From the NCBI GenBank assembly GCA_028281495.1, contig JANQJU010000060.1:1-64000 (forward strand): DNA of 64,000 bases, written 5' to 3'. The notes beneath the pieces are model-generated. The model searched no databases and had not been told where the DNA came from. It saw nothing but the letters and a program-made list of their open reading frames with translations. Positions 16,757 through 25,572 of the stretch are shown piece after piece. This DNA is from SAR324 cluster bacterium. GTDB lineage: Bacteria > SAR324 > NAC60-12. The position numbers and the translations under genes were made by a program. Numbering within the stretch: position 1 is the first letter of the stretch; the number at the start of each line of letters is the position of its first letter.

Positions 16757-17587
16757 ATGGTCAGGCATTTGCGTTCTCCAGAAATCGTCGAGTATCACGA
16801 GTCGTTCGAAAGCACAAAAGACCTACGTTCCGCCACGAATCGTCTATACCTGCCAAAGTTACACATTTTGATCGCAGATGATGAACCAGACAATCAATTG
16901 ATGCTGCAACTGATGCTGGAAAAAATGGGAGCAACGGTATCGCTTGCAGAGACCGGTAAGGCCGCTGTTGAGCAATTTCTGGCCAATTCCTTTGATATCA
17001 TCTTGATGGATATTCAGATGCCAAACATGAATGGTTGTGTTGCAACACAGTTGATACGAGAGTCGGAAAACAAGAGAAATTTGAAGCGAACACCGATATT
17101 GGTACAAACGGCTCTTTCATTGAGAGACATATATCATCAATGTATTGAATCAGGATGTGACGATATCCTTATCAAACCGATCTATCCTCAACAACTTCAT
17201 TCAAAAATCGTTGAATCGCTCAAGTGTTCCAAAGAAAAGCCGATGATGGCGTCGGAAAAGCCCAAACCGACCCATATTGCAGAAACCGACTTCTTGGTGA
17301 TTTTGGATTCATCTTACCGAGACGTTATGCCTGGAATAATAGAACGGAAGTACAAACAAATGGATGCATTGCATGGATTCATTGAACAGAAAAATGTGAA
17401 AGAGACAATCTCTCTGACTCATCAATATATGGGGTTACGTGGATTAAAAGAGGTCAATTTATTGGCCCAACGCATTAATACTAGTGCGCAACAAGGGAAG
17501 TGGAAGCTGGCGGATGATCTGGCTCACGAAATGGACCATTTTCTTAAAAATATCAAACTTCAGTATATTGATGGATGGGAGTACTAG
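16757..17587 (+). CDS. Response regulator receiver with degenerate Hpt-like C-terminus
   Basis: A 276-residue protein. Residues 35-155 are a receiver domain with the acidic pocket DDEPD, phospho-acceptor D85 (ILMDIQMP), T118 and K140. Residues 178-270 align with the Hpt domain at the end of the LOV kinase encoded at 44683. SSYRDVMPGIIERKYKQM matches QDFEDIMPTILDSKRRQI, and THQYMGLRG matches GHQMKGASG. The His (H222) is kept, but the conserved Lys-Gly surroundings are changed (HQYMG in place of HQMKG). It may accept phosphate poorly or act as a docking module. AAAGG serves as RBS. It lies alone between a divergent BatA gene and a 470-nt gap. Confidence 0.85.
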   Translation: MVRHLRSPEIVEYHESFESTKDLRSATNRLYLPKLHILIADDEPDNQLMLQLMLEKMGATVSLAETGKAAVEQFLANSFDIILMDIQMPNMNGCVATQLIRESENKRNLKRTPILVQTALSLRDIYHQCIESGCDDILIKPIYPQQLHSKIVESLKCSKEKPMMASEKPKPTHIAETDFLVILDSSYRDVMPGIIERKYKQMDALHGFIEQKNVKETISLTHQYMGLRGLKEVNLLAQRINTSAQQGKWKLADDLAHEMDHFLKNIKLQYIDGWEY

Positions 17588-18060
17588 AATTTATTGATCA
17601 AATCTGATCATTAATGTTCTAACGGTGAAGCTTCTAAAAGTGTCGATCTTGATAAAGAGGTTTCATCCATACAGTTAGAGTTGATTGTTGTGTTGGTAGT
17701 TAAAAACGGAGCTAAGCTACTGGTAATTCAATTTCTATTGTATCAGATTGAAAGGAGGCATCGTTCTTGCTAATAAATTAAAAAATTTTAAAGCAGAAGT
17801 CTAACGATGTCAGTAAATAGGCAGTTTGGCGAAAACTATGCATCATCTTCTTCGTTTGCTTCGGTCAGAAGATTTGAGTTTTTCTGTATACAATACGTTT
17901 GGGATTCTTTCCGATTTTTTCAGACTGGAAAGATTTCGAAAAATTACTGCTTTTAAAGTAGCTGAGGGCTTACCTCTGCCAATGCAAATCGAGGTAAAGA
18001 AAGTTTGCAAACTCAGTTTTTAATCAAACTGTCTAAAAGATTGGATCAAAGGAGAATGAA
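17588..18060. other. 473-nt AT-rich gap without a supported gene
   Basis: A 65-codon open frame at 17826-18023 has no Shine-Dalgarno and no recognisable similarity, so I do not call it. Two TGATCA palindromes (17595-17600, 17605-17610) form a weak hairpin just after the upstream stop. The region probably holds the promoter of the 18061 operon. Confidence 0.5.
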
Positions 18061-19710
18061 ATGAATCCAGACGGTCAAGATACGTTGGCTTGGGTTAATG
18101 CTCTCGTAAAGACAGCACCGGACGCGATATTGATCATCGATGAAAATGGAATTGTTGAATTTGCGAACGACAAACTTCTAGAGTTGTTCGGTTACAAGCC
18201 GTCAGAGCTTGTGGGGCAAAATGTATCGAACCTGATGCCGTCTCCTTATAGTGAGGGGCATGATAGCTATCTTGAAAGATACTTACAAACAGGGGCGCGG
18301 AAGGTTATTGGAGTCACTCGAAACCTAGAAGCGAAACGAAAAGACGGAACGATCTTTCCCATTGAACTGTCTGTCGGAGAATTCTACGCTGGCGCAGACC
18401 GTAAGTTCACCGGTTTCATACGTGATGTTTCCGAACGGAAATTGTGGGAGCAGAAGTTTAAAGATGAAACCGCTAGGGTTGCGGCGCTTGTCGAGACCGC
18501 CCCGGATGCAATCATCACTATCGATGAACACGGATTCATCGAGTCCGTCAATCCAAGGGTATGCGAGCTATTTGGATATGCTTCGGAAAAAGAACTTATC
18601 GGTTGCAAAGTGAACATGCTGATGAGTTCACCTCATCAAATCGATCACGACAATTATCTTAAACGCTATCTTCGCACACAAGAGCGTCGTATCATTGGGA
18701 TCACCCGTGAGCTTGAAGCCAAACGGAAAGACGGCTCAATATTTTGGATGCGTTTGTACGTTGGAGAATTGCGGGTTGGCTCTGATCGAAAATTCACCGG
18801 GTTCATCCAAGATATTTCTGAGCAAAAAGCAGCAGAAAAAGAGATTAATTCACTCAATCAAAAGTTGAAGCAACGAGTCCAGCAGCGGACACAAGAACTC
18901 AATCGGGCACAGCAAACGCTGAGGCAACAGGAACGTCTCGCATCATTGGGCACTTTAGTAGCGGGAGTGGCCCATGAAATCCGTAACCCACTAGGGTTCA
19001 TAATCAATTTTGCTAAATTGGTGGATCGAGATGTCAAAGATCTGCTTGAAGAACTGGATAAAGAAACACCCGATTCTGAAGAAATCGAAGAATTGAGTGG
19101 TGGCATCCAAGATTCATCGCGGGGTATCGTGCAACATGGAGATAGAATCGCCAATATCGTGAATGCGATGCTCACTCATTCCCGGCCACAAAGTGGTCAA
19201 GTCTGGAGCCAAGTTGATGTGAATGCCTTGCTCAACGAATACTTGAATATCGCTTATCACTCTTTTCGTGCTCAGCACCCCGGGTTCGTAGTTGAACGGA
19301 CCTTGGAGTTGGAGACAAATTCACCCTCTATTTGGGGAGCAGCCCCTAGACTCGGGCAGGTGTTTCTGAATATCCTGAACAATGCTTTTGAAGCGATGCA
19401 CGATCAAAAACTTCAGGAATCGTCCTTCTCGCCCCGTTTGATGATCCGCACGACGTTTCAAGACAAGGAGTTAATTATTGAAATCTCAGACAACGGACCG
19501 GGTATTCCTCAATCTGCCCACAATCAAATCTTCGATGCCTTTTTCACAACCAAGGAACCAGGGAAAGGCACTGGCTTGGGACTCTCGCTTTCCAACACCA
19601 TTATCACGAGTGAGTACAATGGAGAAATTCGCGCCGAAAGTGTGGAAGGCGAAGGAACTACTTTTATTATTAGCCTACCGGAAGGTCGGCCAAGAAAGGA
19701 GACTTTATGA
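18061..19710 (+). CDS. Histidine kinase with two FixL-type (heme) PAS domains
   Basis: A 549-residue cytoplasmic kinase without membrane helices. PAS1 (about 12-125) and PAS2 (about 140-253) both have the FixL signature: HDSYLERY with H67 and HDNYLKRY with H196, then an Arg 20 residues later (R87 and R216). These correspond to the proximal heme His200 and distal Arg220 of Bradyrhizobium FixL. A coiled coil (260-290), a HisKA domain with H305 (GVAHEIRNP) and a HATPase with N, G1 (DNGPGIP) and G2 (GKGTGLGLSLS) boxes follow. RBS AAAGGAG. The downstream receiver gene overlaps by 4 nt (ATGA). It is likely an oxygen, NO or redox sensor. Heme binding is inferred from conserved residues only, since many PAS domains share parts of this motif. 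Confidence 0.9.
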   Translation: MNPDGQDTLAWVNALVKTAPDAILIIDENGIVEFANDKLLELFGYKPSELVGQNVSNLMPSPYSEGHDSYLERYLQTGARKVIGVTRNLEAKRKDGTIFPIELSVGEFYAGADRKFTGFIRDVSERKLWEQKFKDETARVAALVETAPDAIITIDEHGFIESVNPRVCELFGYASEKELIGCKVNMLMSSPHQIDHDNYLKRYLRTQERRIIGITRELEAKRKDGSIFWMRLYVGELRVGSDRKFTGFIQDISEQKAAEKEINSLNQKLKQRVQQRTQELNRAQQTLRQQERLASLGTLVAGVAHEIRNPLGFIINFAKLVDRDVKDLLEELDKETPDSEEIEELSGGIQDSSRGIVQHGDRIANIVNAMLTHSRPQSGQVWSQVDVNALLNEYLNIAYHSFRAQHPGFVVERTLELETNSPSIWGAAPRLGQVFLNILNNAFEAMHDQKLQESSFSPRLMIRTTFQDKELIIEISDNGPGIPQSAHNQIFDAFFTTKEPGKGTGLGLSLSNTIITSEYNGEIRAESVEGEGTTFIISLPEGRPRKETL

Positions 19711-20108
19711 ATGCCAAACCGCTTCATGTTTTAGCCGTTGATGATGAGCCAGCTGCTCTTACAATCATTCAACGGTTGTTTCGAAAGGAAAGCAAAAGTG
19801 GTGATATCAAAATCGATTGCGCAAATACCGCGCAGCAAGCCTTGGAGATTTTAAACAGTCAGCGGGGAACTGATATTGTTCTTATTCTGTCTGACGTCAA
19901 TATGCCCGGTATGAGCGGGATTGAACTTCTTGCCGCCATTCGACAAAAGAATCCGAGTCCACCCCCTTTTGTCTTTGTCATCTCTGCCTACAATGAGCGT
20001 GCCGAAGAAGCTAAAAGATTTGGAGCAGACAGTTTCTTCCCCAAGCCGCTCGATATGGATGCTTTGAAAACACGCGTTCTTGAACTTAGAGAAATTCTCA
20101 ACCAATAA
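19707..20108 (+). CDS. Single-domain response regulator (CheY-like)
   Basis: A 133-residue stand-alone receiver with the acidic pair DDEP at 11-14, phospho-acceptor Asp in LILSDVNMPGMSG, a Ser/Thr switch in FVISAYN and the Lys of FFPKPLD. It has no output domain. The start codon overlaps the stop of the PAS-PAS kinase, so the kinase is its probable phosphodonor. A STAS gene follows after 9 nt and a CheA-like Hpt protein after that. It may carry phosphate to or from the Hpt protein. Confidence 0.93.
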   Translation: MNAKPLHVLAVDDEPAALTIIQRLFRKESKSGDIKIDCANTAQQALEILNSQRGTDIVLILSDVNMPGMSGIELLAAIRQKNPSPPPFVFVISAYNERAEEAKRFGADSFFPKPLDMDALKTRVLELREILNQ

Positions 20109-20117
20109 GGAGGTAAT

Positions 20118-20414
20118 ATGAGGATCAGCTGTCTAGCTCCTAGTTCGTTTGGACCCCAAGAATCCCTTGAAACATTACGAGAGAGCCTACTCGCTGCGCT
20201 CGAAACAGGAGACGTTTCCTTGGACTGCTCTCATGTTTCTGAAGTGAGCTTAGAAGGCATTCAACTGCTTTGGGCTGCCGTTCAATCGGCTGAGCAGCAA
20301 CAGTATCATACCAAAATCATCCCGTCCGATGCCCTTTGGCAAGGTTTAAGAAAGGCCGGATGCACTCAAACGTTCCGCCCATATCTTGTTGAGAAGGGAG
20401 ATTCGCATGGATGA
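20118..20414 (+). CDS. STAS-domain protein lacking the phosphorylatable Ser
   Basis: A 98-residue STAS domain of the MlaB/anti-sigma-antagonist fold (LDCSHVSEVSLEGIQLLWAAVQSA). In phospho-regulated antagonists the segment reads like D-S-x-G-L. Here it reads S-L-E-G-I, so the usual phospho-acceptor Ser is Leu and control by an RsbW-type kinase is unlikely. Strong RBS (AAGGAGG). It overlaps the next gene by 8 nt, so translation is probably coupled. STAS proteins beside CheA genes are known in some chemotaxis-like operons, which fits its neighbour. Confidence 0.82.
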   Translation: MRISCLAPSSFGPQESLETLRESLLAALETGDVSLDCSHVSEVSLEGIQLLWAAVQSAEQQQYHTKIIPSDALWQGLRKAGCTQTFRPYLVEKGDSHG

Positions 20415-21084
20415 TACGATAGAAATTTTTTTAGCAGAAGCGGAAGAATGGCTTGAGACAATTGAACAGGCGGCCCTTCAGCTTAACAAAGAAGGATTCA
20501 ATGCTCAGCTTGTTGATGAGCTTTTCCGAGCGCTACACACCCTCAAGGGATCGGGTGCCCTTGCAGGATTCAATGATCTTTCGGATTTTGCCCACGAAGT
20601 CGAATCAGCCTGGGTCGTGGTTCGCGAGAGGCATTCCATGCCCCAAGATTTGCCTGACTTGACGTTAGAAGCCAAAGATCAATTTCAGGCCATATTGGAG
20701 GGGAGCGCCGATCCAGATTTTACCGATAAGGTGATCTCCCGATTCATGGAAATGTTTCCCACTTCAAGCCCATCTGCTCAGAGGAGAGACCGATTGGATT
20801 TCTCCAAACTCATGCGTTATTTGATAACGATTGATCCGGGCAGAGATGCTTTTTTCTCCGTCCCAGGACCGCTAGAGATGCTAGATGAGCTTCGCAAAAT
20901 TGGCGATTGCCAGATTGAAGGGTACTTTGATCGAGTACCTCAGTTAGAACAACTAAACTCTAATGTTTGCTATGTCTATTGGACTGCGATAGTCTTGACA
21001 AAAAAAGATCCTGTCGAGATCGAAGCTTGCTTTCCACTTTGGACAAGGGGGCAGGAATTCGAAATTGAAGGCCCAATCATCTAA
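20407..21084 (+). CDS. Kinase-less CheA N-terminus (Hpt plus CheA linker-like domain)
   Basis: A 225-residue protein. The start is the ATG after GAAGGGAG, inside the end of the STAS gene; an earlier in-frame ATG lacks an RBS. Residues 1-100 are a CheA P1/Hpt domain with ALHTLKGSGALAGF (phospho-His near 42). Residues about 130-225 resemble the domain found between P1 and the dimerisation domain in many CheA proteins (PGPLEMLDELRKIGDCQIEG, then VCYVYWTAIVLTKKDPVEIE). The stop follows directly; no dimerisation, ATPase or CheW-like domain is encoded. It could be a phosphotransfer protein serving the operon's kinase and receiver, derived from a chemotaxis CheA. Confidence 0.82.
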   Translation: MDDTIEIFLAEAEEWLETIEQAALQLNKEGFNAQLVDELFRALHTLKGSGALAGFNDLSDFAHEVESAWVVVRERHSMPQDLPDLTLEAKDQFQAILEGSADPDFTDKVISRFMEMFPTSSPSAQRRDRLDFSKLMRYLITIDPGRDAFFSVPGPLEMLDELRKIGDCQIEGYFDRVPQLEQLNSNVCYVYWTAIVLTKKDPVEIEACFPLWTRGQEFEIEGPII

Positions 21085-21087
21085 AGT

Positions 21088-21141
21088 GAATGGTCTCAAA
21101 TGAAATGAATGTACTCAAATGAAATGAATGGTCTCAAATTG
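21088..21141 (+). repeat. Three 19-bp direct repeats
   Basis: GAATGGTCTCAAATGAAAT at 21088 and GAATGTACTCAAATGAAAT at 21107, then a partial third copy from 21126. It lies between the CheA-like gene and the binding-protein gene, 26 bp before the latter's start, where a regulator array or slippage could affect expression. Confidence 0.8.
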
Positions 21142-21166
21142 CGTCACTTTTCTATAAGAGGGCAGT

Positions 21167-22207
21167 ATGGATAGAAAAATTACCATTCTTGGTATTGCGC
21201 TTAGTATTATTCTTGTTTCTGGAGGTGTTGGTTGGAAAATATGGTTTCAGCAGGATTCAACACTCCAAACAACAAACGAACCCATGAGAGTCGCTCGTTA
21301 CTACTGGCCGGGAATGTATTGGATTGAGATTGCGGAAAAAAAAGGTTGGTTTCAAGAAGCTGGGGTGCAAGTCGAGTTAATCGATACCAATCCTGACTAC
21401 TTCGCCAGTTTGCAAGAAATGGCAGATGGTAAGCTGGTAGATGCTCATGCTTTTTCTTTATTCGATATGCTGGCATTTAACGCCAAAGGTTCAGACTTAG
21501 TCTTGGTCATCAATGCAGATAACTCCTTTGGTGTAGAAGCTATTGTGGCAAAATCTACGATTCGGGACCTCGCTGATCTCAAAGGAAAAACGATTGGCGT
21601 TAGCAAGAATACCTATACCGAGTACATTCTTACGATTGCCCTTTCTCAAGCGAAAGTTAGCTTGGAGGAAGTCACCCTGATTGACGTCCCGGTCGAACGG
21701 GCGGCTCAAGAGTTTATTGAAGGAAAGTTTGACGCTGTCGTTACATGGGAACCTGATGTGAGCAAAGCGATTGAACAAGGAAATGGGCATTCATTGTTCG
21801 ATACCTCCCAAGTGCGGGGAATATCACCCAATGGCCAAGCGATGCACCGTCAATTTATTGAGGAACGTCGTAACGATGTTCAGGCCTATGTCAACGTATG
21901 GCACAAGACAACTGAATTCATCCAAAATCACCCCCAAGAAGCCTTTCAAATTATTGCTGATATTTATGGAGCGACTTGGCAAGAGGTTCAAGCGATCGAG
22001 CGTTTGGATCGAATTCGCAATTTGCGCGAAAACCTATCGGCATTTACCATCGCATCAGGATTGGAATCCTTACATGGCTCCGTTCGAAGTATGAATCGTT
22101 TTATGAATGAACGAGGGATAACTGAAGAACGCTTCGATACAGAATTGGTCTTAAATGATTATTTTATACATGCACTGAATCAAGACCTTCGACGGAATCA
22201 ACAATGA
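21167..22207 (+). CDS. Periplasmic substrate-binding protein (SsuA/THI5-like), sensor-linked
   Basis: A 346-residue exported or membrane-anchored protein. Residues 8-26 form one uncleaved-looking hydrophobic segment. The mature part is a NMT1/THI5/SsuA-type bilobed binding protein (YYWPGMYWIEIAEKKGWF, DLADLKGKTIGVSKNT, GKFDAVVTWEPDVSKAIEQG). Relatives deliver nitrogenous or sulfonated small molecules to ABC importers. No permease or ATPase gene is adjacent. Instead its stop overlaps by 4 nt the start of a large dCache hybrid kinase, so it probably presents a ligand to that receptor. The ligand is unknown. AGAGGG lies before the ATG. Confidence 0.88.
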   Translation: MDRKITILGIALSIILVSGGVGWKIWFQQDSTLQTTNEPMRVARYYWPGMYWIEIAEKKGWFQEAGVQVELIDTNPDYFASLQEMADGKLVDAHAFSLFDMLAFNAKGSDLVLVINADNSFGVEAIVAKSTIRDLADLKGKTIGVSKNTYTEYILTIALSQAKVSLEEVTLIDVPVERAAQEFIEGKFDAVVTWEPDVSKAIEQGNGHSLFDTSQVRGISPNGQAMHRQFIEERRNDVQAYVNVWHKTTEFIQNHPQEAFQIIADIYGATWQEVQAIERLDRIRNLRENLSAFTIASGLESLHGSVRSMNRFMNERGITEERFDTELVLNDYFIHALNQDLRRNQQ

Positions 22208-25200
22208 AACGTCTATCCAACAAGTTGGCTTTATACGCGGTATTTGCCGCATGTCTCATTGTACCGATTTTGGGAGTTGGGATATATTATACGGCCAAAG
22301 ATTTATTGCAGGATGCAATTCGCGAAAAACAAGTTCTTCTGGTTCAAGACACCATGCGCAGTATCGACCAAGCTTTACTGAATGCTCTTCAAGGGATCCA
22401 ATTGATTTCCGACAATGCTGTCGTCGAAATCTTTCTCGAACTTGTTTACCAAGGCAAACCAATCGATGAAAGGATTCAAAACACTTTAGACGAGGAAGTT
22501 TTTGAAGAGCTAGCCGTCCTTTCAGGGCCTTGGGATTTTTTTTCGATTGTAGACAATAAGGGAATAATTGTTGACGCTACAGAGTTCGATCAAATTGGTA
22601 ACTCTGTGTCCACTTCTCCTCAGACAGAAATCGCATACGAAGAAGCAATGCAAGGAATCACTTATTATTCCGATTTGATACTTTCCGAAGACACCCAAAA
22701 ACCCACCGTTCTCTTTGCTGCTCCAGTTTATAGCGAAACTGATCCTAAAGCTCCTATCATAGGCGTTGTCATAGGACATTATGCCTGGCCAGTTGTTTCC
22801 CAAATTTTAACCAGCGCCGAAGCTCGAAACCCGATTTATTTGTTCAATCGTGAAGGGACTGTGATTTCAACTTCCAGGTTCGCGACCTACGAAGTCTTAC
22901 AGGATTCTCTACTAGAGTCTCCGTTAGTTCAGGAAAGTCTACAGGGAAACTTGTCAGGAAGTCGCATCCTTCCTTCCATTGAAACTCCCGATCAAGTGGT
23001 TTTAAGCACGTATACTTTGCAACAAGGGTTGTTCAACTACCGTGGTTCAGGATGGGGGTTGATGGTAGAAACGCCCCTAAACGAGGCCCTGAAACCGGTC
23101 GATCGGGCGATACAATACATCGTTGTATTGATTCTCGCGGTTACTTTTCTCGTTGTTTTTGCGTTTTACGCTTTAGGGCGCGCCCTCATTTACCCCATTC
23201 AGTCTTTGACACAAAGTGTTCAAAAGGTAGCTGAAGGCGATATGGACCATCGTGTAGCCATTGAAACCAATGACGAAGTAGAAAATCTTGCCCAAACATT
23301 TAATGAAATGTTTGATCGTCTTGATCAAACCACGGTCTCTAAAACGTATGTTGATGATATCCTAGCCTCCATGATCGATACACTGATTGTTATGAACCCC
23401 GATGGAACAATTCGTACGGTTAATCGAGCAACGCTTGATTTGTTGGGATATGCTGAACATGAATTGATCGGGAAACAGGCTTCGATACTCATGCCTATGG
23501 AAGCTGAAAAATCCTTTTTACATTTGTTGCGTGAAGCAACAACAAATTCACAATTCTCAATTCAAGGGAAAGAAGTCCCTTATTTTACAAAGGATGGAAG
23601 GTCTCTCCCGATGTTAACATCGGGGGCATCCATGAAAAATTCGGAAGGAAAAATAGAAGGGATTGTATTCGTCGCCCAAGATATATCTGCACGTAAAGAT
23701 GCGGAAAACGAACTTGAGCAACAACGGGATCTTCTGCAAACCACATTATCAAGCATTGGAGATGGCGTGATCGCTACCGATTCCAACGCACGTGTGACTT
23801 TTATTAATCCAATTGCGGAATCACTCACAGGTTGGAGCTTTGCAGATGCGCTTAACAAACCTATTGGAGAGGTTTTTGTTATTGTGAATGAGAGGTCGCG
23901 CGAAACTGTCGAAAATCCAGTAGAAAAAGTGCTTCAACGAGGCAATGTTGTGGGCTTAGCCAATCACACAATTTTGATCGCTAAGACTGGTCGTGAGATC
24001 CCTATCGACGACAGCGGAGCACCCATTCGTAGTGCAACGGGTAATTTGCATGGGGCAGTCCTCGTTTTTCGAGACGTGACGGAACGCCGAAGCAATGAAC
24101 ATATCTTGAGAGAAGCCAAGGAAGCAGCAGAAGTCGCCAGTGTGGCGAAATCTCAATTTCTCGCTAATATGAGTCATGAGATCAGAACGCCTTTGAATGC
24201 AATTGTGGGATTCAGTCAAATTTTGCTCAATCGAGCAAGAACGCAATCCCTTCCTCCTCAATTTAATAGATACCTGGAGAACATTCGAATTAGCGGACAA
24301 CATCTTTCTGAATTGATCAACAATATTCTTGACCTCTCCAAAATCGAGGCCGGAAAAATGGATGTGTCTATGGAAGACTTGAATGTTAAACAGCTTTTGC
24401 AAAGCATCTACCATATTTACAAAGCACAGGCGCTTCAAAAAGATTTGAAGTTCTCCTATGAATGGACTCCTCAGCTTCCCACGATGATTCGTTGTGATCG
24501 CAGCAAGCTCAATCAAATTTTGGTGAATTTGACGATCAACGCGATCAAGTTTTCCCCAAGTGGGCAATCGGTTTGCTTGCGGGCGTCTCAGGAAAACGAC
24601 CAGCTGGTATTTAAAGTTGTGGATACCGGGGTGGGGATTCCTCACGACAAACAAGCCCAGATTTTCGAAATGTTCGAACAAGTCGATCCGACGACAACAC
24701 GAAGTCAGGAAGGAAGTGGCCTGGGATTGTCAATCACGAAACAACTGGTTCATTTATTGGGAGGAGAGATCACGGTCCAAAGCGCTCCGAACAAAGGGGC
24801 GACTTTTATAGTAAAAGTTCCATTGATCATTACAAAAACTAAGTCGGTGGAAGGCCCTCTATTTCCTGAAGGCCTTAAATTTTCAGAGGACAACCAAGTT
24901 TTGTTAGTTGAAGACAATCCGATGAATCGAGAGATGGCAATGGCGTTGTTTCAAGAACTCGGTCTGCAAATCGAATGGTCGGGAAATGGGGGGCTTGGGG
25001 TTCAACGGGTTTTAGAAATGCAGGAGAAAGGCATTACTTTGGATTTAATCTTGATGGATATCCATATGCCTGAAATGGATGGATTGACCGCGACTAAAAA
25101 AATACGTTCGTTTCCAGGAGGAAAAAACATTCCTATCGTGATGCTTTCAGCCGATGTGTTTAGAGACCAAGAAAAAGTTGCTTTAGAGATAGGAGCCAGC

Positions 25201-25572
25201 GATTACTTGATCAAACCGCTGGATTTTAAGAAACTCTTTCCCATTTTAGTGAGGTACCTGCGTCAAAGCACCTCCAAAGCAGATATAACCTTGGACCGAA
25301 AACTTCCTCCGCTTTCAAAACAGGGAATAACCCAACTGCATGAAATTCTTGATAAACTGACACGAACCTCGATTATGCGAGAAGGAACCATCTATGAACA
25401 GCTAGAATCAATAAGGAATTTATGTAACGGATACAATGCATTTTTTTACTTGAACCTTATCAAGCAAATCGATGAAACCGTTGCCCTTCAAGACGCAGAC
25501 GGATATCAACGCCTGATCGAACAAGGAAAAAATGAGTTATTGCAACTATTAACGAATGAAAACGAGGGGTAA
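22204..25572 (+). CDS. dCache-HAMP-PAS-PAS hybrid histidine kinase with receiver
   Basis: A 1122-residue membrane receptor. TM1 at about 10-30; a periplasmic double-Cache-type domain at 33-298; TM2 at 302-325; HAMP to about 378; PAS at about 385-497 and 508-628; HisKA with H658 (MSHEIRTPLN); HATPase with DTGVGIP and GSGLGLSIT (to about 872); and a receiver at 897-1015 with D952. A 90-residue helical C-terminal tail follows and is not clearly an Hpt. Translation is coupled to the upstream binding protein (ATGA overlap) and to the next kinase (TAATG). The likely route is ligand-loaded binding protein to dCache, then phosphate to the internal receiver or the neighbouring regulator. Confidence 0.94.
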   Translation: MKRLSNKLALYAVFAACLIVPILGVGIYYTAKDLLQDAIREKQVLLVQDTMRSIDQALLNALQGIQLISDNAVVEIFLELVYQGKPIDERIQNTLDEEVFEELAVLSGPWDFFSIVDNKGIIVDATEFDQIGNSVSTSPQTEIAYEEAMQGITYYSDLILSEDTQKPTVLFAAPVYSETDPKAPIIGVVIGHYAWPVVSQILTSAEARNPIYLFNREGTVISTSRFATYEVLQDSLLESPLVQESLQGNLSGSRILPSIETPDQVVLSTYTLQQGLFNYRGSGWGLMVETPLNEALKPVDRAIQYIVVLILAVTFLVVFAFYALGRALIYPIQSLTQSVQKVAEGDMDHRVAIETNDEVENLAQTFNEMFDRLDQTTVSKTYVDDILASMIDTLIVMNPDGTIRTVNRATLDLLGYAEHELIGKQASILMPMEAEKSFLHLLREATTNSQFSIQGKEVPYFTKDGRSLPMLTSGASMKNSEGKIEGIVFVAQDISARKDAENELEQQRDLLQTTLSSIGDGVIATDSNARVTFINPIAESLTGWSFADALNKPIGEVFVIVNERSRETVENPVEKVLQRGNVVGLANHTILIAKTGREIPIDDSGAPIRSATGNLHGAVLVFRDVTERRSNEHILREAKEAAEVASVAKSQFLANMSHEIRTPLNAIVGFSQILLNRARTQSLPPQFNRYLENIRISGQHLSELINNILDLSKIEAGKMDVSMEDLNVKQLLQSIYHIYKAQALQKDLKFSYEWTPQLPTMIRCDRSKLNQILVNLTINAIKFSPSGQSVCLRASQENDQLVFKVVDTGVGIPHDKQAQIFEMFEQVDPTTTRSQEGSGLGLSITKQLVHLLGGEITVQSAPNKGATFIVKVPLIITKTKSVEGPLFPEGLKFSEDNQVLLVEDNPMNREMAMALFQELGLQIEWSGNGGLGVQRVLEMQEKGITLDLILMDIHMPEMDGLTATKKIRSFPGGKNIPIVMLSADVFRDQEKVALEIGASDYLIKPLDFKKLFPILVRYLRQSTSKADITLDRKLPPLSKQGITQLHEILDKLTRTSIMREGTIYEQLESIRNLCNGYNAFFYLNLIKQIDETVALQDADGYQRLIEQGKNELLQLLTNENEG

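Noticed and set aside
17826..18023. 65-codon open frame before the PAS-PAS kinase
   Set aside because: No Shine-Dalgarno, no recognisable similarity, and composition like the surrounding AT-rich gap.
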